Below, piece after piece: positions 8,171-16,377 of a stretch of 64,000 nucleotides of DNA. Position 1 is the first letter of the stretch. Each line of letters opens with the position of its first letter. Source of the DNA: Pedobacter frigiditerrae (GTDB lineage Bacteria; Bacteroidota; Bacteroidia; Sphingobacteriales; Sphingobacteriaceae). The position numbers and the translations under genes are program-made. The notes below the pieces were generated by a model. The model was given only the letters and a program-made list of their open reading frames with translations, did not search any database and was not told the DNA's origin. Location of the stretch: the NCBI RefSeq assembly GCF_032678705.1, contig NZ_JAVTSS010000002.1:2108001-2172000 (forward strand). Reading direction: 5' to 3'.

Positions 8171-11100
8171 ATGTACCTGATTTTTGATACCGAGACTACT
8201 GGTTTGCCACGTAATTTTAATGCGCCCATTACCGATACGGATAATTGGCCACGTTGCATTCAAATAGCTTGGCAGTTACATGATGAAATGGGTAATTTGG
8301 TAGAGCATCAAGATTATTTAGTTAAGCCAGAAGGTTTTAACATTCCTTATGATGCAGAGCGAATCCACGGAATTTCTACAGAACTAGCGCAAGAGCAAGG
8401 AATTGAACTCGCGGAAGTTTTAGAGAAATTTGATATTGCCTTAAGTAAATCGAAATTTGTTGTTGGTCAGAATGTAGGCTTCGATGTGAACATCATGGGC
8501 TGTGAGTTTCATCGTTTAGGCGTTGAAAGTCCGATGGCAAGTATGCCAGTTTTAGATACTTGTACAGAAGTTACAGCCGACTTATTAAAGATTCCTGGTG
8601 GTAGAGGTGGTCGTTTTAAATTGCCAACTTTAACGGAGCTGCATCAATACCTTTTTGGCGTTCCATTTTCTGAAGCGCACAACGCAACTGCCGATGTGGA
8701 AGCTACAACTCGTTGCTTTTTAGAGTTGATTAAAAAAGAAGTTTTCAAGAAAGAGGAGCTATTAGTTGACACTGATTATTTCTTACGTTTTAAAGAAGTT
8801 AATGCTAATCCAATCAGTTCGATTGGTTTACAGCACATCAACCTAAAAGCTGCATCGGATGAGATTAGAAAACGTTCGCAAGGTGCAGAAACTGGTGGAA
8901 TATCTAAACAAACATTAGCAGATAATAAAGAAGAACTAGCGAATGCAAATTTTGTGCATTTGCATAACCATACCCAATTTTCTGTTTTACAATCTACCAT
9001 CAGCGTACCAGATTTGGTAAAAGCTGCGGCAGCTCAAAAAATGCCAGCAGTAGCACTTACCGACCACGCAAATATGATGGGCGCCTTCCACTTTGTGAGT
9101 AATGTGAGCAAGCATAACAAAGAAGCCAAAGCTAAAAATGCTGAAGCTTTAGAAAAAGGCGAAGAGCCTGTCATGCAAGTGGTAAAGCCAATTATTGGTG
9201 TGGAATTTTTCGTTTGTGATGACCACCTAGATAAAAAACGCAAGGATGATGGTTACCAGGTTGTATTGTTAGCCAAAAATAAAACTGGTTACCATAATTT
9301 GGCAAAAATGTCATCTATCGCTTACACCAAAGGCTTTTATTATGTGCCTAGGATAGATAGAAAAGTAATAGAGCAGTATAAAAGCGATATCATTGTACTT
9401 TCTGGGAACTTATACGGAGAGGTGGCCAGCAAGTTGTTAAACTTAGGTGAAAAACAAGCAGAAGAAGCTTTACTTTATTGGAAGGAACAATTTGGCGATG
9501 ATTTTTATGTAGAAATCATGCGTCACGGTCAGGAAAATGAAGACCGTGTAAACACTGATTTAATTGCGATGGCTAACAAGCACGAGGTTAAATTAGTGGC
9601 AACCAACAATACTTATTACATCAATAAAAAAGATGCTAATGCACATGATATTTTGCTGTGTGTAAAGGATGCGGAGAAACAAGCTACTCCTATAGGTAGG
9701 GGAAGAGGTTATCGATATGGTTTGCCAAACCAAGAGTATTATTTCAAATCTGCCGAAGAAATGAAAAAGCTCTTTACCGATGTGCCACAGGCGATTTTAA
9801 GCACCCAAGAAATTGCAGATAAGGTAGAGGCTTATGAATTGGCTCGTGAAGTACTCTTGCCTAAATTTGGTATTCCAGAAGAGTTTTTAGTTGAAGAAGA
9901 TAATGCTGATGGCGGAAAACGAGGTGAGAATAAATTTTTAAGACACCTTACTTATGAAGGTGCTAAAAAAAGATATGGTGAGCTAACTGAAGTTATCATT
10001 GAGCGTTTAGATTTTGAGTTGGCAACAATTGAGAAAACTGGTTACCCTGGTTATTTCTTAATTGTACAAGACTTTATTGCCGAAGCTCGTAGACGAGATG
10101 TTTCCGTTGGCCCTGGTCGTGGTTCGGCAGCTGGTTCTGTAGTTGCCTATTGTTTGTGGATTACCAACATAGACCCTTTAAAATACGATTTGCTATTTGA
10201 GCGTTTCCTTAACCCAGACCGTGTTTCCATGCCCGATATTGATATTGACTTTGACGATGAAGGTCGTGGTCGTGTAATGGAATATGTAATCGATAAGTAT
10301 GGTTCTAGCCAAGTGGCGCAAATCATCACTTATGGTACAATGGCAGCAAAGTCATCCATCCGTGATACGGCAAGGGTTTTAGATTTACCACTTTTTGAAG
10401 CAGATAAAATCGCAAAGCTGATTCCTAACATGAAGTTAGCTAAGATATTTAACTTGGATGAAAAAGCTTTAAAAGCAGCCTTGCGACCAGATGAATATGA
10501 AAAGATAATTGAGTTAAAGGCATTGGCGGCAGCCAAAAATTTAAGTGCAGAAACCATTGAGCAGGCTATTATTTTAGAAGGTTCATTAAGAAATACAGGT
10601 ATCCACGCTTGTGGAGTTATCATTACACCGGATGACATTACCAATTTCGTTCCAGTAGCTACTGCAAAAGATTCAGATTTATATGTTACCCAATTTGACA
10701 ACTCGGTTGTAGAAAGCGCTGGTTTGTTAAAGATGGACTTCTTGGGGTTAAAAACCTTAACCCTTATAAAAGACACGGTTAAACTCGTTAAAAAAAGACA
10801 CGATATCGATCTAGACCCGGATGCTTTTCCGATAGACGATGTAAAAACTTACGAGCTCTTTCAGCGTGGTGAAACAGTCGGCATTTTCCAGTACGAGAGT
10901 GCTGGTATGCAGAAATACATGAAGGAGCTAAAACCAACTGTTTTTGGAGATTTAATTGCGATGAACGCTTTATACCGTCCAGGGCCGATTGCCTATATCC
11001 CAAGTTTCGTTAAACGTAAAAACGGTGAGGAAGAAATTAAATACGATTTAGAAGCTTGCGAAGAGCTGTTGAAAGAAACTTACGGAATTACAGTTTACCA

Positions 11101-12604
11101 AGAGCAGGTAATGCTTTTGTCGCAAAAATTGGCAGATTTTACTAAAGGTGAAGCCGATGTTTTGCGTAAGGCAATGGGTAAAAAACAACGTGACGTGTTG
11201 GATAAAATGAAGCCCAAATTTATTTCACAAGCGGCAGCAAAAGGTCATGATGCACAAGTTTTAGAGAAGATTTGGAAAGATTGGGAAGCTTTCGCAGAAT
11301 ATGCTTTCAATAAATCTCACTCTACTTGTTACGCTTGGATTGCCTATCAAACTGCTTACTTAAAGGCAAATTATCCAGCAGAATATATGGCTGCTGTACT
11401 TTCCAATAACATGAGCGATATTAAGCAAGTGGCCTTTTTTATGGAAGAATGTAGGCAAATGGGTGTTACTGTTTTAGGTCCGGATGTAAACGAATCTGAT
11501 TTGAAATTCTCTGTAAATGCCAAAGGCGAGGTTCGCTTCGGTATGTCGGCAGTAAAAGGTGTGGGAGAAAAAGCGGTAGAAAGTATCATTGAAGAAAGAG
11601 TAGAAAATGGTCCATATACCACTGTTTTCGAATTTGCAAAACGTTCAAACACACGTATCGTTAATAAAAAGGCTTACGAGAGTTTTGTTTACAGCGGTGC
11701 TTTTGATGCATTTGGATTTCATAGAGCTCAATATTTTTACATCGGTGCCAACGATAAAATGAACGGAATTGAAAAGCTAATTAAATATGCCAACGATTTT
11801 CAGAATAACCAGAATTCATCGCAATCATCATTATTTGGTGGGTCAAAAGCAGATTTAATTTTAGAACCAACTTTTCCTGTGTCTCCAGAATGGGGATTGA
11901 TAGACCGTTTGAAATACGAAAAAGATGCCATTGGAATTTTCTTATCAGGACATCCGTTAGATGATTATCGTTTTGAATTGAATCACTATTGTCAGCATTC
12001 GGTTAAACATTTGTCTATCGTTAATAAGATAAGGAGCGGCGATACCAACGAAGAGATTTTAGCAGAATTTGAAAGTCTAAAAAATAGGGATTTAGTTGTT
12101 GGCGGATTGGTTGTTTTGGCTACTCAACGAATTACAAAAACAGGTAAACCATTCGGGATTTTCGTTTTTGAAGATTACGATGATAGTTGTGAGATTGCTT
12201 TGTTTGGGGATGATTTCTTGAAGTTTAAGCAGTTTTTAACGGAAGGTTATTTCTTGCAGATTAGAGGCAGGGTAGGAGAACGTTTCAGGAAAGAAGGAGA
12301 TTGGGAATTTAAGGTTACTTCGATAGACTTATTGGCAGAATTAAGAGATAAACTGACGAAATGTATCACGATTCAAGTACCAATTGACGCTATCAATGAT
12401 GAGCTAATGGCTAAGATTGATATCCTTTTAGAGGAAAACAAGGAGAATAGCGAACAACATAATTGTAAGCTTAATTTCGAAGTTTATGATAGAGAACAAA
12501 ACTTAAAGCTAGAACTGCCCTCTAAGTCGTTAAAAATAAATCCAAACAATCAATTTTTAGAACAATTAACAAAGTTGAATGTTGTGAATTATAAGCTGAA
12601 TTAG
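8171..12604 (+). CDS. dnaE: DNA polymerase III alpha subunit with fused N-terminal 3'-5' exonuclease
   Basis: 1,477 residues, the replicative polymerase. Order: a DnaQ/epsilon-like DEDDh exonuclease at about 1-190 (FDTETTGLP with D6 and E8; HNATADVEAT as the third motif); a PHP domain from about 260 (HLHNHTQFS, then TDHANMMG near 297); palm, with the catalytic PDIDIDFDDEG near 688 and GRGSAAGSVVAY before it; fingers; a helix-hairpin-helix (VKGVGEKAVESI); and an OB fold near 1309 (VGGLVVLATQRITKTGKPFG). Classical alpha is about 1,160 residues and takes epsilon as a separate protein; here proofreading is in the same chain. The ATG at 8171 is chosen over the in-frame TTG at 8147, which lies inside the -7 box. 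Confidence 0.95.
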   Translation: MYLIFDTETTGLPRNFNAPITDTDNWPRCIQIAWQLHDEMGNLVEHQDYLVKPEGFNIPYDAERIHGISTELAQEQGIELAEVLEKFDIALSKSKFVVGQNVGFDVNIMGCEFHRLGVESPMASMPVLDTCTEVTADLLKIPGGRGGRFKLPTLTELHQYLFGVPFSEAHNATADVEATTRCFLELIKKEVFKKEELLVDTDYFLRFKEVNANPISSIGLQHINLKAASDEIRKRSQGAETGGISKQTLADNKEELANANFVHLHNHTQFSVLQSTISVPDLVKAAAAQKMPAVALTDHANMMGAFHFVSNVSKHNKEAKAKNAEALEKGEEPVMQVVKPIIGVEFFVCDDHLDKKRKDDGYQVVLLAKNKTGYHNLAKMSSIAYTKGFYYVPRIDRKVIEQYKSDIIVLSGNLYGEVASKLLNLGEKQAEEALLYWKEQFGDDFYVEIMRHGQENEDRVNTDLIAMANKHEVKLVATNNTYYINKKDANAHDILLCVKDAEKQATPIGRGRGYRYGLPNQEYYFKSAEEMKKLFTDVPQAILSTQEIADKVEAYELAREVLLPKFGIPEEFLVEEDNADGGKRGENKFLRHLTYEGAKKRYGELTEVIIERLDFELATIEKTGYPGYFLIVQDFIAEARRRDVSVGPGRGSAAGSVVAYCLWITNIDPLKYDLLFERFLNPDRVSMPDIDIDFDDEGRGRVMEYVIDKYGSSQVAQIITYGTMAAKSSIRDTARVLDLPLFEADKIAKLIPNMKLAKIFNLDEKALKAALRPDEYEKIIELKALAAAKNLSAETIEQAIILEGSLRNTGIHACGVIITPDDITNFVPVATAKDSDLYVTQFDNSVVESAGLLKMDFLGLKTLTLIKDTVKLVKKRHDIDLDPDAFPIDDVKTYELFQRGETVGIFQYESAGMQKYMKELKPTVFGDLIAMNALYRPGPIAYIPSFVKRKNGEEEIKYDLEACEELLKETYGITVYQEQVMLLSQKLADFTKGEADVLRKAMGKKQRDVLDKMKPKFISQAAAKGHDAQVLEKIWKDWEAFAEYAFNKSHSTCYAWIAYQTAYLKANYPAEYMAAVLSNNMSDIKQVAFFMEECRQMGVTVLGPDVNESDLKFSVNAKGEVRFGMSAVKGVGEKAVESIIEERVENGPYTTVFEFAKRSNTRIVNKKAYESFVYSGAFDAFGFHRAQYFYIGANDKMNGIEKLIKYANDFQNNQNSSQSSLFGGSKADLILEPTFPVSPEWGLIDRLKYEKDAIGIFLSGHPLDDYRFELNHYCQHSVKHLSIVNKIRSGDTNEEILAEFESLKNRDLVVGGLVVLATQRITKTGKPFGIFVFEDYDDSCEIALFGDDFLKFKQFLTEGYFLQIRGRVGERFRKEGDWEFKVTSIDLLAELRDKLTKCITIQVPIDAINDELMAKIDILLEENKENSEQHNCKLNFEVYDREQNLKLELPSKSLKINPNNQFLEQLTKLNVVNYKLN

Positions 12605-12720
12605 TTCATTGCCGTCATTTCGAAATGAGCCCTTCGCGATTGAGAAATCTGTTGTTAGACACTTGACGTTAGGTTTTGCCGAATAGATATCTCCTCGCTG
12701 CGCTGCGGTCGATATGACGA
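12605..12720. repeat. Intergenic repeat bounded by CGTCATTTCGA and TCGATATGACG
   Basis: Between dnaE and trxA. The two ends are approximate inverted copies; inside are CTTCGCGATTGAGAAATCTG and CTCGCTGCGCTGCGG. It belongs to the same loose family as the elements at 5262-5334 and 13138-13170 (CGTCATTGCGAGGAACGAAG). No gene in it. Confidence 0.6.
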
Positions 12721-12761
12721 ATCACTAATAAGTTGTAAAATTGTCAAATTGACAGCAAGCC

Positions 12762-12792
12762 ATTGATGGCATTACAATTGATAATATATTTG
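12762..12792 (+). promoter_or_regulatory. Putative promoter of trxA: -33 ATTG, 19-bp spacer, -7 TATATTTG
   Basis: The -7 box at 12785-12792 matches TAnnTTTG exactly. ATTG at 12762-12765 lies 19 bp upstream, the usual Bacteroidota spacing for the -33 element (consensus TTTG or TTG). The ATG is 23 nt past the box. This is the most complete promoter in the window. Confidence 0.6.
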
Positions 12793-12815
12793 TATATAAA
12801 TTAAAATAAAAAGTT

Positions 12816-13133
12816 ATGGCTTTAGAAATAACAGATGCAAACTTCGAGGAGCTTGTATTAAAATCAGATAAACCAGTATTGGTAGATTTTTGGGCAGAAT
12901 GGTGTGGTCCATGTCGCATGGTAGGTCCTATTGTTGATGAGATTGGAAAAGAATACGAAGGAAAAGCATTAGTAGGAAAAGTAAACGTTGACAACAATCC
13001 ACAAATTTCAACTCAATTTGGTATCCGCAATATTCCAGCATTATTGTTCTTTAAAAATGGCGAAGTTGTAGATAAACAAGTTGGTGCTGTTCCAAAATCA
13101 GTGTTAGCTGGTAAGTTAGATAAACAATTATAA
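12816..13133 (+). CDS. trxA: Thioredoxin
   Basis: 105 residues, the standard thioredoxin length. The active site WCGPC gives the redox cysteines C30 and C33 in DFWAEWCGPCRMVGP; the cis-proline loop is in IRNIPALLFF. It is cytoplasmic: no signal peptide. It reduces protein disulfides, with electrons from thioredoxin reductase (not in this window), and would supply Bcp at 25.2 kb. It is monocistronic with a clear promoter and terminator. Confidence 0.97.
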   Translation: MALEITDANFEELVLKSDKPVLVDFWAEWCGPCRMVGPIVDEIGKEYEGKALVGKVNVDNNPQISTQFGIRNIPALLFFKNGEVVDKQVGAVPKSVLAGKLDKQL

Positions 13134-13193
13134 ACCTTCGTCATTGCGAGGAACGAAGCAATCTCATTGCTGAAAAATAAGGTAATCATATAT

Positions 13194-13226
13194 AAATCCG
13201 AATTCATCATTGAGTTCGGATTTTTT
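13194..13226 (+). terminator. Intrinsic terminator downstream of trxA
   Basis: Stem AAATCCGAA (13194-13202) with TTCGGATTT (13215-13223), followed by six T residues. It sits 60 bp after the trxA stop. Confidence 0.75.
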
Positions 13227-13469
13227 GTTTCATTAATTTGAAAAAACTCAAATGTGTGCGTCATTGCCAGCTTCCCGAATCAAAATCGGGACAGGCGTCT
13301 GGCAATCGTAATGCGATAGAAGGTAGATTATCCATATATGACGCTTTACGGTGATAATGCGCTTCTTGGAAGTTTAAAGTAACATATTTATTATCCAAAT
13401 CTAGTTTACAGGTTTGGATTTTTTATTGTCCTTATTTTTTTGTTCTTTTAATAAACAGATCAATTTATT

Positions 13470-13530
13470 GGTTCGTGGAGACACAAACCAAGGAAACTAA
13501 ATGAAGCCAAGGTTCGTGTCTCCACGAACC
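13470..13530. repeat. Inverted pair of REP-type palindromes (GTGTCTC core)
   Basis: Two 24-nt units, 13470-13493 (inverted) and 13507-13530 (direct), separated by 13 bp. Each has arms GGTT(C/T)GTG and CACGAACC around the core GTGTCTC. The core and arms resemble the palindrome flanking the RAYT transposase gene at 33.2-33.9 kb. The rest of the gap 13134-13555 holds a CGTCATTGC-type repeat at 13138-13170, an AATCGGGAC/GGCAATC element at 13259-13310, and a weak terminator-like hairpin at 13393-13424. Confidence 0.65.
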
Positions 13531-13555
13531 TTAAGCAAATAAATTATCCCAAATT

Positions 13556-14764
13556 ATGAAAGCTTTTAATCTTCAACTATTCAATCTACTTGCAGCAAGT
13601 TTTTTGTTGAGTTGCGTAAATGAAACAAACGTTTCGGCTCAAAATCCTGTAGAAACTAACAGGCCAACTGCAGATTACAAACCTGCTTTTGCTGGTCAAA
13701 CTCGGATTAAGGGAATTAAAACAACCACCCCTTATGCTACAACTGTTATTAATAAGAAATTAGAAAATCCTTGGGCTATTTCAGTAATGCCCGATGGTCG
13801 ATTCCTTATCACTCAAAAAGGAGGTACAATGGTTATTTTAGCTGCAAATGGAAGCTTGTCTAAAACCATTACTGAACTTCCAAAAGTAGATGACTCAGGT
13901 CAAGGTGGATTATTAGACGTAACCTTAGCGCCCGATTTTGCAAAAAGCAGGATGGTCTATTGGGCATATTCAGAACCGCAAAGCAAAGGCATATTGCTAG
14001 CTATAGCAAAAGGAAAACTATCAGCTAATGAAACTGCTATCGAAAATCAAACAGTTATTTACAGGGCAACCCCAGCTCATACTGGCCGACTGCAATATGG
14101 TTCGAGGATAGTATTTGACAAAAATGGAAACCTATTTGTAAGTACGGGCGAACGTTCTGATAGAGAAATTAGAGTGCATGCACAGTATTTGAACTCTTCT
14201 TTGGGTAAAATCCTTCATTTAACTCCAGATGGTAAAGCTGTTGCAGGCGGTCCTTTTGTTACTAAAGAAGGAGCAAGACCAGAGATATATTCTTTAGGTC
14301 ATCGCAATCCAGATGGCTTGGCAATTGACCCTCAAACAGGCGAACTATGGGAAGCAGAATTTGGCCCTAAAGGTGGAGATGAGATTAACTTAATTAAACC
14401 AGGTAAAAACTATGGATGGCCAATCATTACTTATGGCGTAGAATATAGTGGCGCAAAAATAGGCGATGCCATCCAACAAAAAGATGGTTACGAGCAGCCA
14501 GTTTACTATTGGAATCCTGTTATTTCTCCTGGAAGCATTGCTTTTTATACTGGTAACCTAAGCGAATGGAAAGGCAATTTATTTGTTGCCGCTTTAAGTG
14601 GTTCTCATATCATTAGATTGGTTTTAAAAGCAAATAAAGTAGTAGGCGAAGAAAGATTACTGGCAGATGAAGGCGAACGTTTCCGTGATTTAGTTACAGG
14701 TAAAGACGGTGCTTTGTATGCCGTAACTGATGGAGGTAAATTATACAGAATTGCTAAGAAGTAA
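13556..14764 (+). CDS. PQQ-dependent aldose sugar dehydrogenase (YliI/Asd-like), lipoprotein
   Basis: 402 residues. The signal sequence ends in a lipobox (LLSC, cysteine at residue 20), so it is predicted to be a lipid-anchored envelope protein. The mature part is a six-bladed beta-propeller of the soluble glucose/aldose dehydrogenase (GSDH) family. Marks include LENPWAISVMPDGRFLITQK, GQGGLLDVTLAPDF, SLGHRNPDGLAIDPQTG and EFGPKGGDEINLI. It should oxidise aldoses to lactones using PQQ and calcium. No PQQ biosynthesis genes are in view, so the cofactor may be scavenged. It is followed by a strong terminator. Confidence 0.88.
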   Translation: MKAFNLQLFNLLAASFLLSCVNETNVSAQNPVETNRPTADYKPAFAGQTRIKGIKTTTPYATTVINKKLENPWAISVMPDGRFLITQKGGTMVILAANGSLSKTITELPKVDDSGQGGLLDVTLAPDFAKSRMVYWAYSEPQSKGILLAIAKGKLSANETAIENQTVIYRATPAHTGRLQYGSRIVFDKNGNLFVSTGERSDREIRVHAQYLNSSLGKILHLTPDGKAVAGGPFVTKEGARPEIYSLGHRNPDGLAIDPQTGELWEAEFGPKGGDEINLIKPGKNYGWPIITYGVEYSGAKIGDAIQQKDGYEQPVYYWNPVISPGSIAFYTGNLSEWKGNLFVAALSGSHIIRLVLKANKVVGEERLLADEGERFRDLVTGKDGALYAVTDGGKLYRIAKK

Positions 14765-14768
14765 TTCT

Positions 14769-14815
14769 ACCACAATTCCCCTCTTCTAGAGGGGTGCCTG
14801 AAAGGCGGGGTGTTT
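14769..14815. repeat. CCCC/GGGG intergenic repeat
   Basis: TTCCCCTCTTCTAGAGGGGT followed by GCCTGAAAGGCGGGG, two small stem-loops in tandem just after the sugar dehydrogenase stop. A related CCCC/GGGG arrangement occurs at 44320-44401. Confidence 0.55.
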
Positions 14816-14829
14816 TCTGTAATAAATAA

Positions 14830-14866
14830 AAATATCGGTTGGTAAATCACTAACCGATATTTTTTT
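14830..14866 (+). terminator. Intrinsic terminator after the sugar dehydrogenase gene
   Basis: Stem AAATATCGGTT (14830-14840) with AACCGATATTT (14852-14862) and a run of T residues to 14866. The stem is preceded by A residues, so it may also work weakly in the opposite direction. Confidence 0.75.
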
Positions 14867-14902
14867 ATTTGAAAAGCAGTTTCAGTGCTAATCGGTTTCG
14901 AT

Positions 14903-15035
14903 AGTCCTGCTAACCGCTGCAATCTTTTTTGGGTTTAGCGATAGTCATCCGATGAATATATGCAGCAGTTATATATTCATCGGATGACTAAATTGGCTTC
15001 AAAAAAGTATTTCCGCTTATATCAGGTTTATTGAA
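14903..15035 (+). repeat. Modular repeat element, copy 1, with a 20-bp perfect inverted repeat as centre
   Basis: Left arm AGTCCTGCTAACCGCTGCAA then TTTTTTG; centre with perfect inverted repeats at 14942-14961 and 14971-14990 (TAGTCATCCGATGAATATAT and its complement) around a 9-nt loop; then CAAAAAAGTATTTCCGC and the right arm ATCAGGTTTATTGAAC. The gap 14765-15143 holds this element, the CCCC repeat and the terminator, and no gene. Confidence 0.7.
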
Positions 15036-15143
15036 CGAAATACAGTGTAAGAAACTAAAATAAGTCTACTAAAGCTTTGACAAAATTTTAGCAAACCGTA
15101 TAGGCTTTTGTCAAAGCTTAAAACCAATTCTATAATGCTGTAC

Positions 15144-15938
15144 TTACTGTGGTTTAATATATTTTAAAGCCTCTGGCCCCATTACAATTGCAGCAACAAT
15201 GCCAATAACCATTGCAATTATAATTAATACTATATAAGCCAATATAATTAAACCAATAATAATTAAAACCTTACCTATAATAGTCTTAAGAGGTTTTTCG
15301 GGGTAAAAACCCTTGTAAAACCATACATACAAAGGAGGGTAAGCCAAAGTAGTTAAACTTGTAAAAATCATAAATGCATTCACATTGGTTCTCAAGAAGT
15401 ACATGATAGGATACAGTACAAGAATGTTGAGGAAAATGTAAAAAGATAAGGCATAAGCATTCATGATGATATGCTCATAATAATTTTGTCCCCATTTTCT
15501 CAATGCCAGCTTAGTAAAAATTGATATAATTGGGATCAGTAAAAGCATGATGAAAGAGTTGTAGCTACGCATAAAAGTCTGCATATCGTTCATCAATTTA
15601 GAATTCATGTGCTGACTTGTGTAATATTCGCTCATGATGTTGTCTAGCCCAATAATTTTAAAAGATATAAAGGCAGAAATACCACTCAATAAAAAAACCA
15701 GTAAAATTGGCTTATAGTGGTTTACTCTGTTGCCGTAAATGAATTCATAGGCAGTTTTACCTGGGTTTTTAAGAATTTTTTTTGCTGAGTATAAAAAACC
15801 TTTATTGGTGTGTACAACAGAGTATTGAATTTCGTCTATAATATATTTTCTATCAATCCTCTTAAATTTTTTTTGTCCGCAGTTACTACAAAAATTATCA
15901 TTGATTGTAAAGGTGCAGTTTGGGCAAGTGTGTTCCAT
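15144..15938 (-). CDS. DUF3667 family membrane protein with N-terminal zinc ribbon
   Basis: 264 residues. The N-terminus has two CxxC-type pairs (CPNC at 5-8, CSNCGQ near 17-22), a zinc-ribbon-like head. The region after it (KYIIDEIQYSVVHTNKGFLYSAKKIL, then NRVNHYKPILLVFLLSG) is typical of DUF3667, and about five hydrophobic segments follow, up to residue 250. Function is not known. It is transcribed alone and is bracketed by the two inverted copies of the modular repeat (14903-15035 and 16121-16256). Confidence 0.8.
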   Translation of the reverse strand: MEHTCPNCTFTINDNFCSNCGQKKFKRIDRKYIIDEIQYSVVHTNKGFLYSAKKILKNPGKTAYEFIYGNRVNHYKPILLVFLLSGISAFISFKIIGLDNIMSEYYTSQHMNSKLMNDMQTFMRSYNSFIMLLLIPIISIFTKLALRKWGQNYYEHIIMNAYALSFYIFLNILVLYPIMYFLRTNVNAFMIFTSLTTLAYPPLYVWFYKGFYPEKPLKTIIGKVLIIIGLIILAYIVLIIIAMVIGIVAAIVMGPEALKYIKPQ

Positions 15939-16120
15939 AGAGAGGGGATATTTTATTTAGATGGTATAAATGCTGCAATTTAAGTCTTTAAAGCAAAAAT
16001 TCAAATTACAAATAATTAAATTTAGGTTATTTTTATATGGCTAAAAACACCTGATCATAAACTAAAATTATCTTGATGAAACTTGTAAGGAACTTCCCAA
16101 TCCCAAAACCCACCAGCTTT

Positions 16121-16256
16121 GTTAAATAAACCCGACAAAAACGGAAATACTTTTTTTAAGTCAATTTAGTCATCCGATGAATATATGCACCAAGTTTATA
16201 ATCATCGGATGACTATTGTAAAATCACAAAAAAAGATTGAAGTGGTTGGCGGGGCT
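16121..16256 (-). repeat. Modular repeat element, copy 2 (inverted relative to copy 1)
   Basis: On the minus strand: arm AGCCCCGCCAACCACTTCAA, then TTTTTTTG, then a centre holding TAGTCATCCGATGA...TCATCGGATGACTA (inverted repeats at 16167-16186 and 16198-16215 in plus coordinates), then AAAAAAAGTATTTCCG and GTCGGGTTTATTTAAC. The centre is nearly that of copy 1. The gap 15939-16377 also holds a GTCATTCTGAATTC-type palindrome at 16316-16340 and no gene. Confidence 0.7.
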
Positions 16257-16365
16257 GCAATTGCCGATAAGCATAGGCATTACTTTTCAAAATATTTACT
16301 TTATCTGCTTTAAAGATGCTGAAATGAATTCAGAATGACGATATCTAGGAAACGCAATAATTTAT

Positions 16366-16373
16366 TAGCTTTA
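16366..16373 (+). promoter_or_regulatory. Putative -7 box (TAGCTTTA), 4 nt before the DUF58 start codon
   Basis: One mismatch from TAnnTTTG. Only four bases (CGTT) separate it from the ATG at 16378, so a transcript starting from it would have almost no leader. Confidence 0.4.
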
Positions 16374-16377
16374 CGTT

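Noticed and set aside
10330..10776. 148-residue frame antisense to dnaE
   Set aside because: Entirely inside a strongly conserved part of dnaE with no start context or recognisable domain; a shadow of codon bias.
15144..15938. Composite transposon carrying the DUF3667 gene between inverted repeats
   Set aside because: The flanking repeats have no transposase, no visible target duplication, and relatives elsewhere in the window stand singly. Kept only as a possible recombination substrate.
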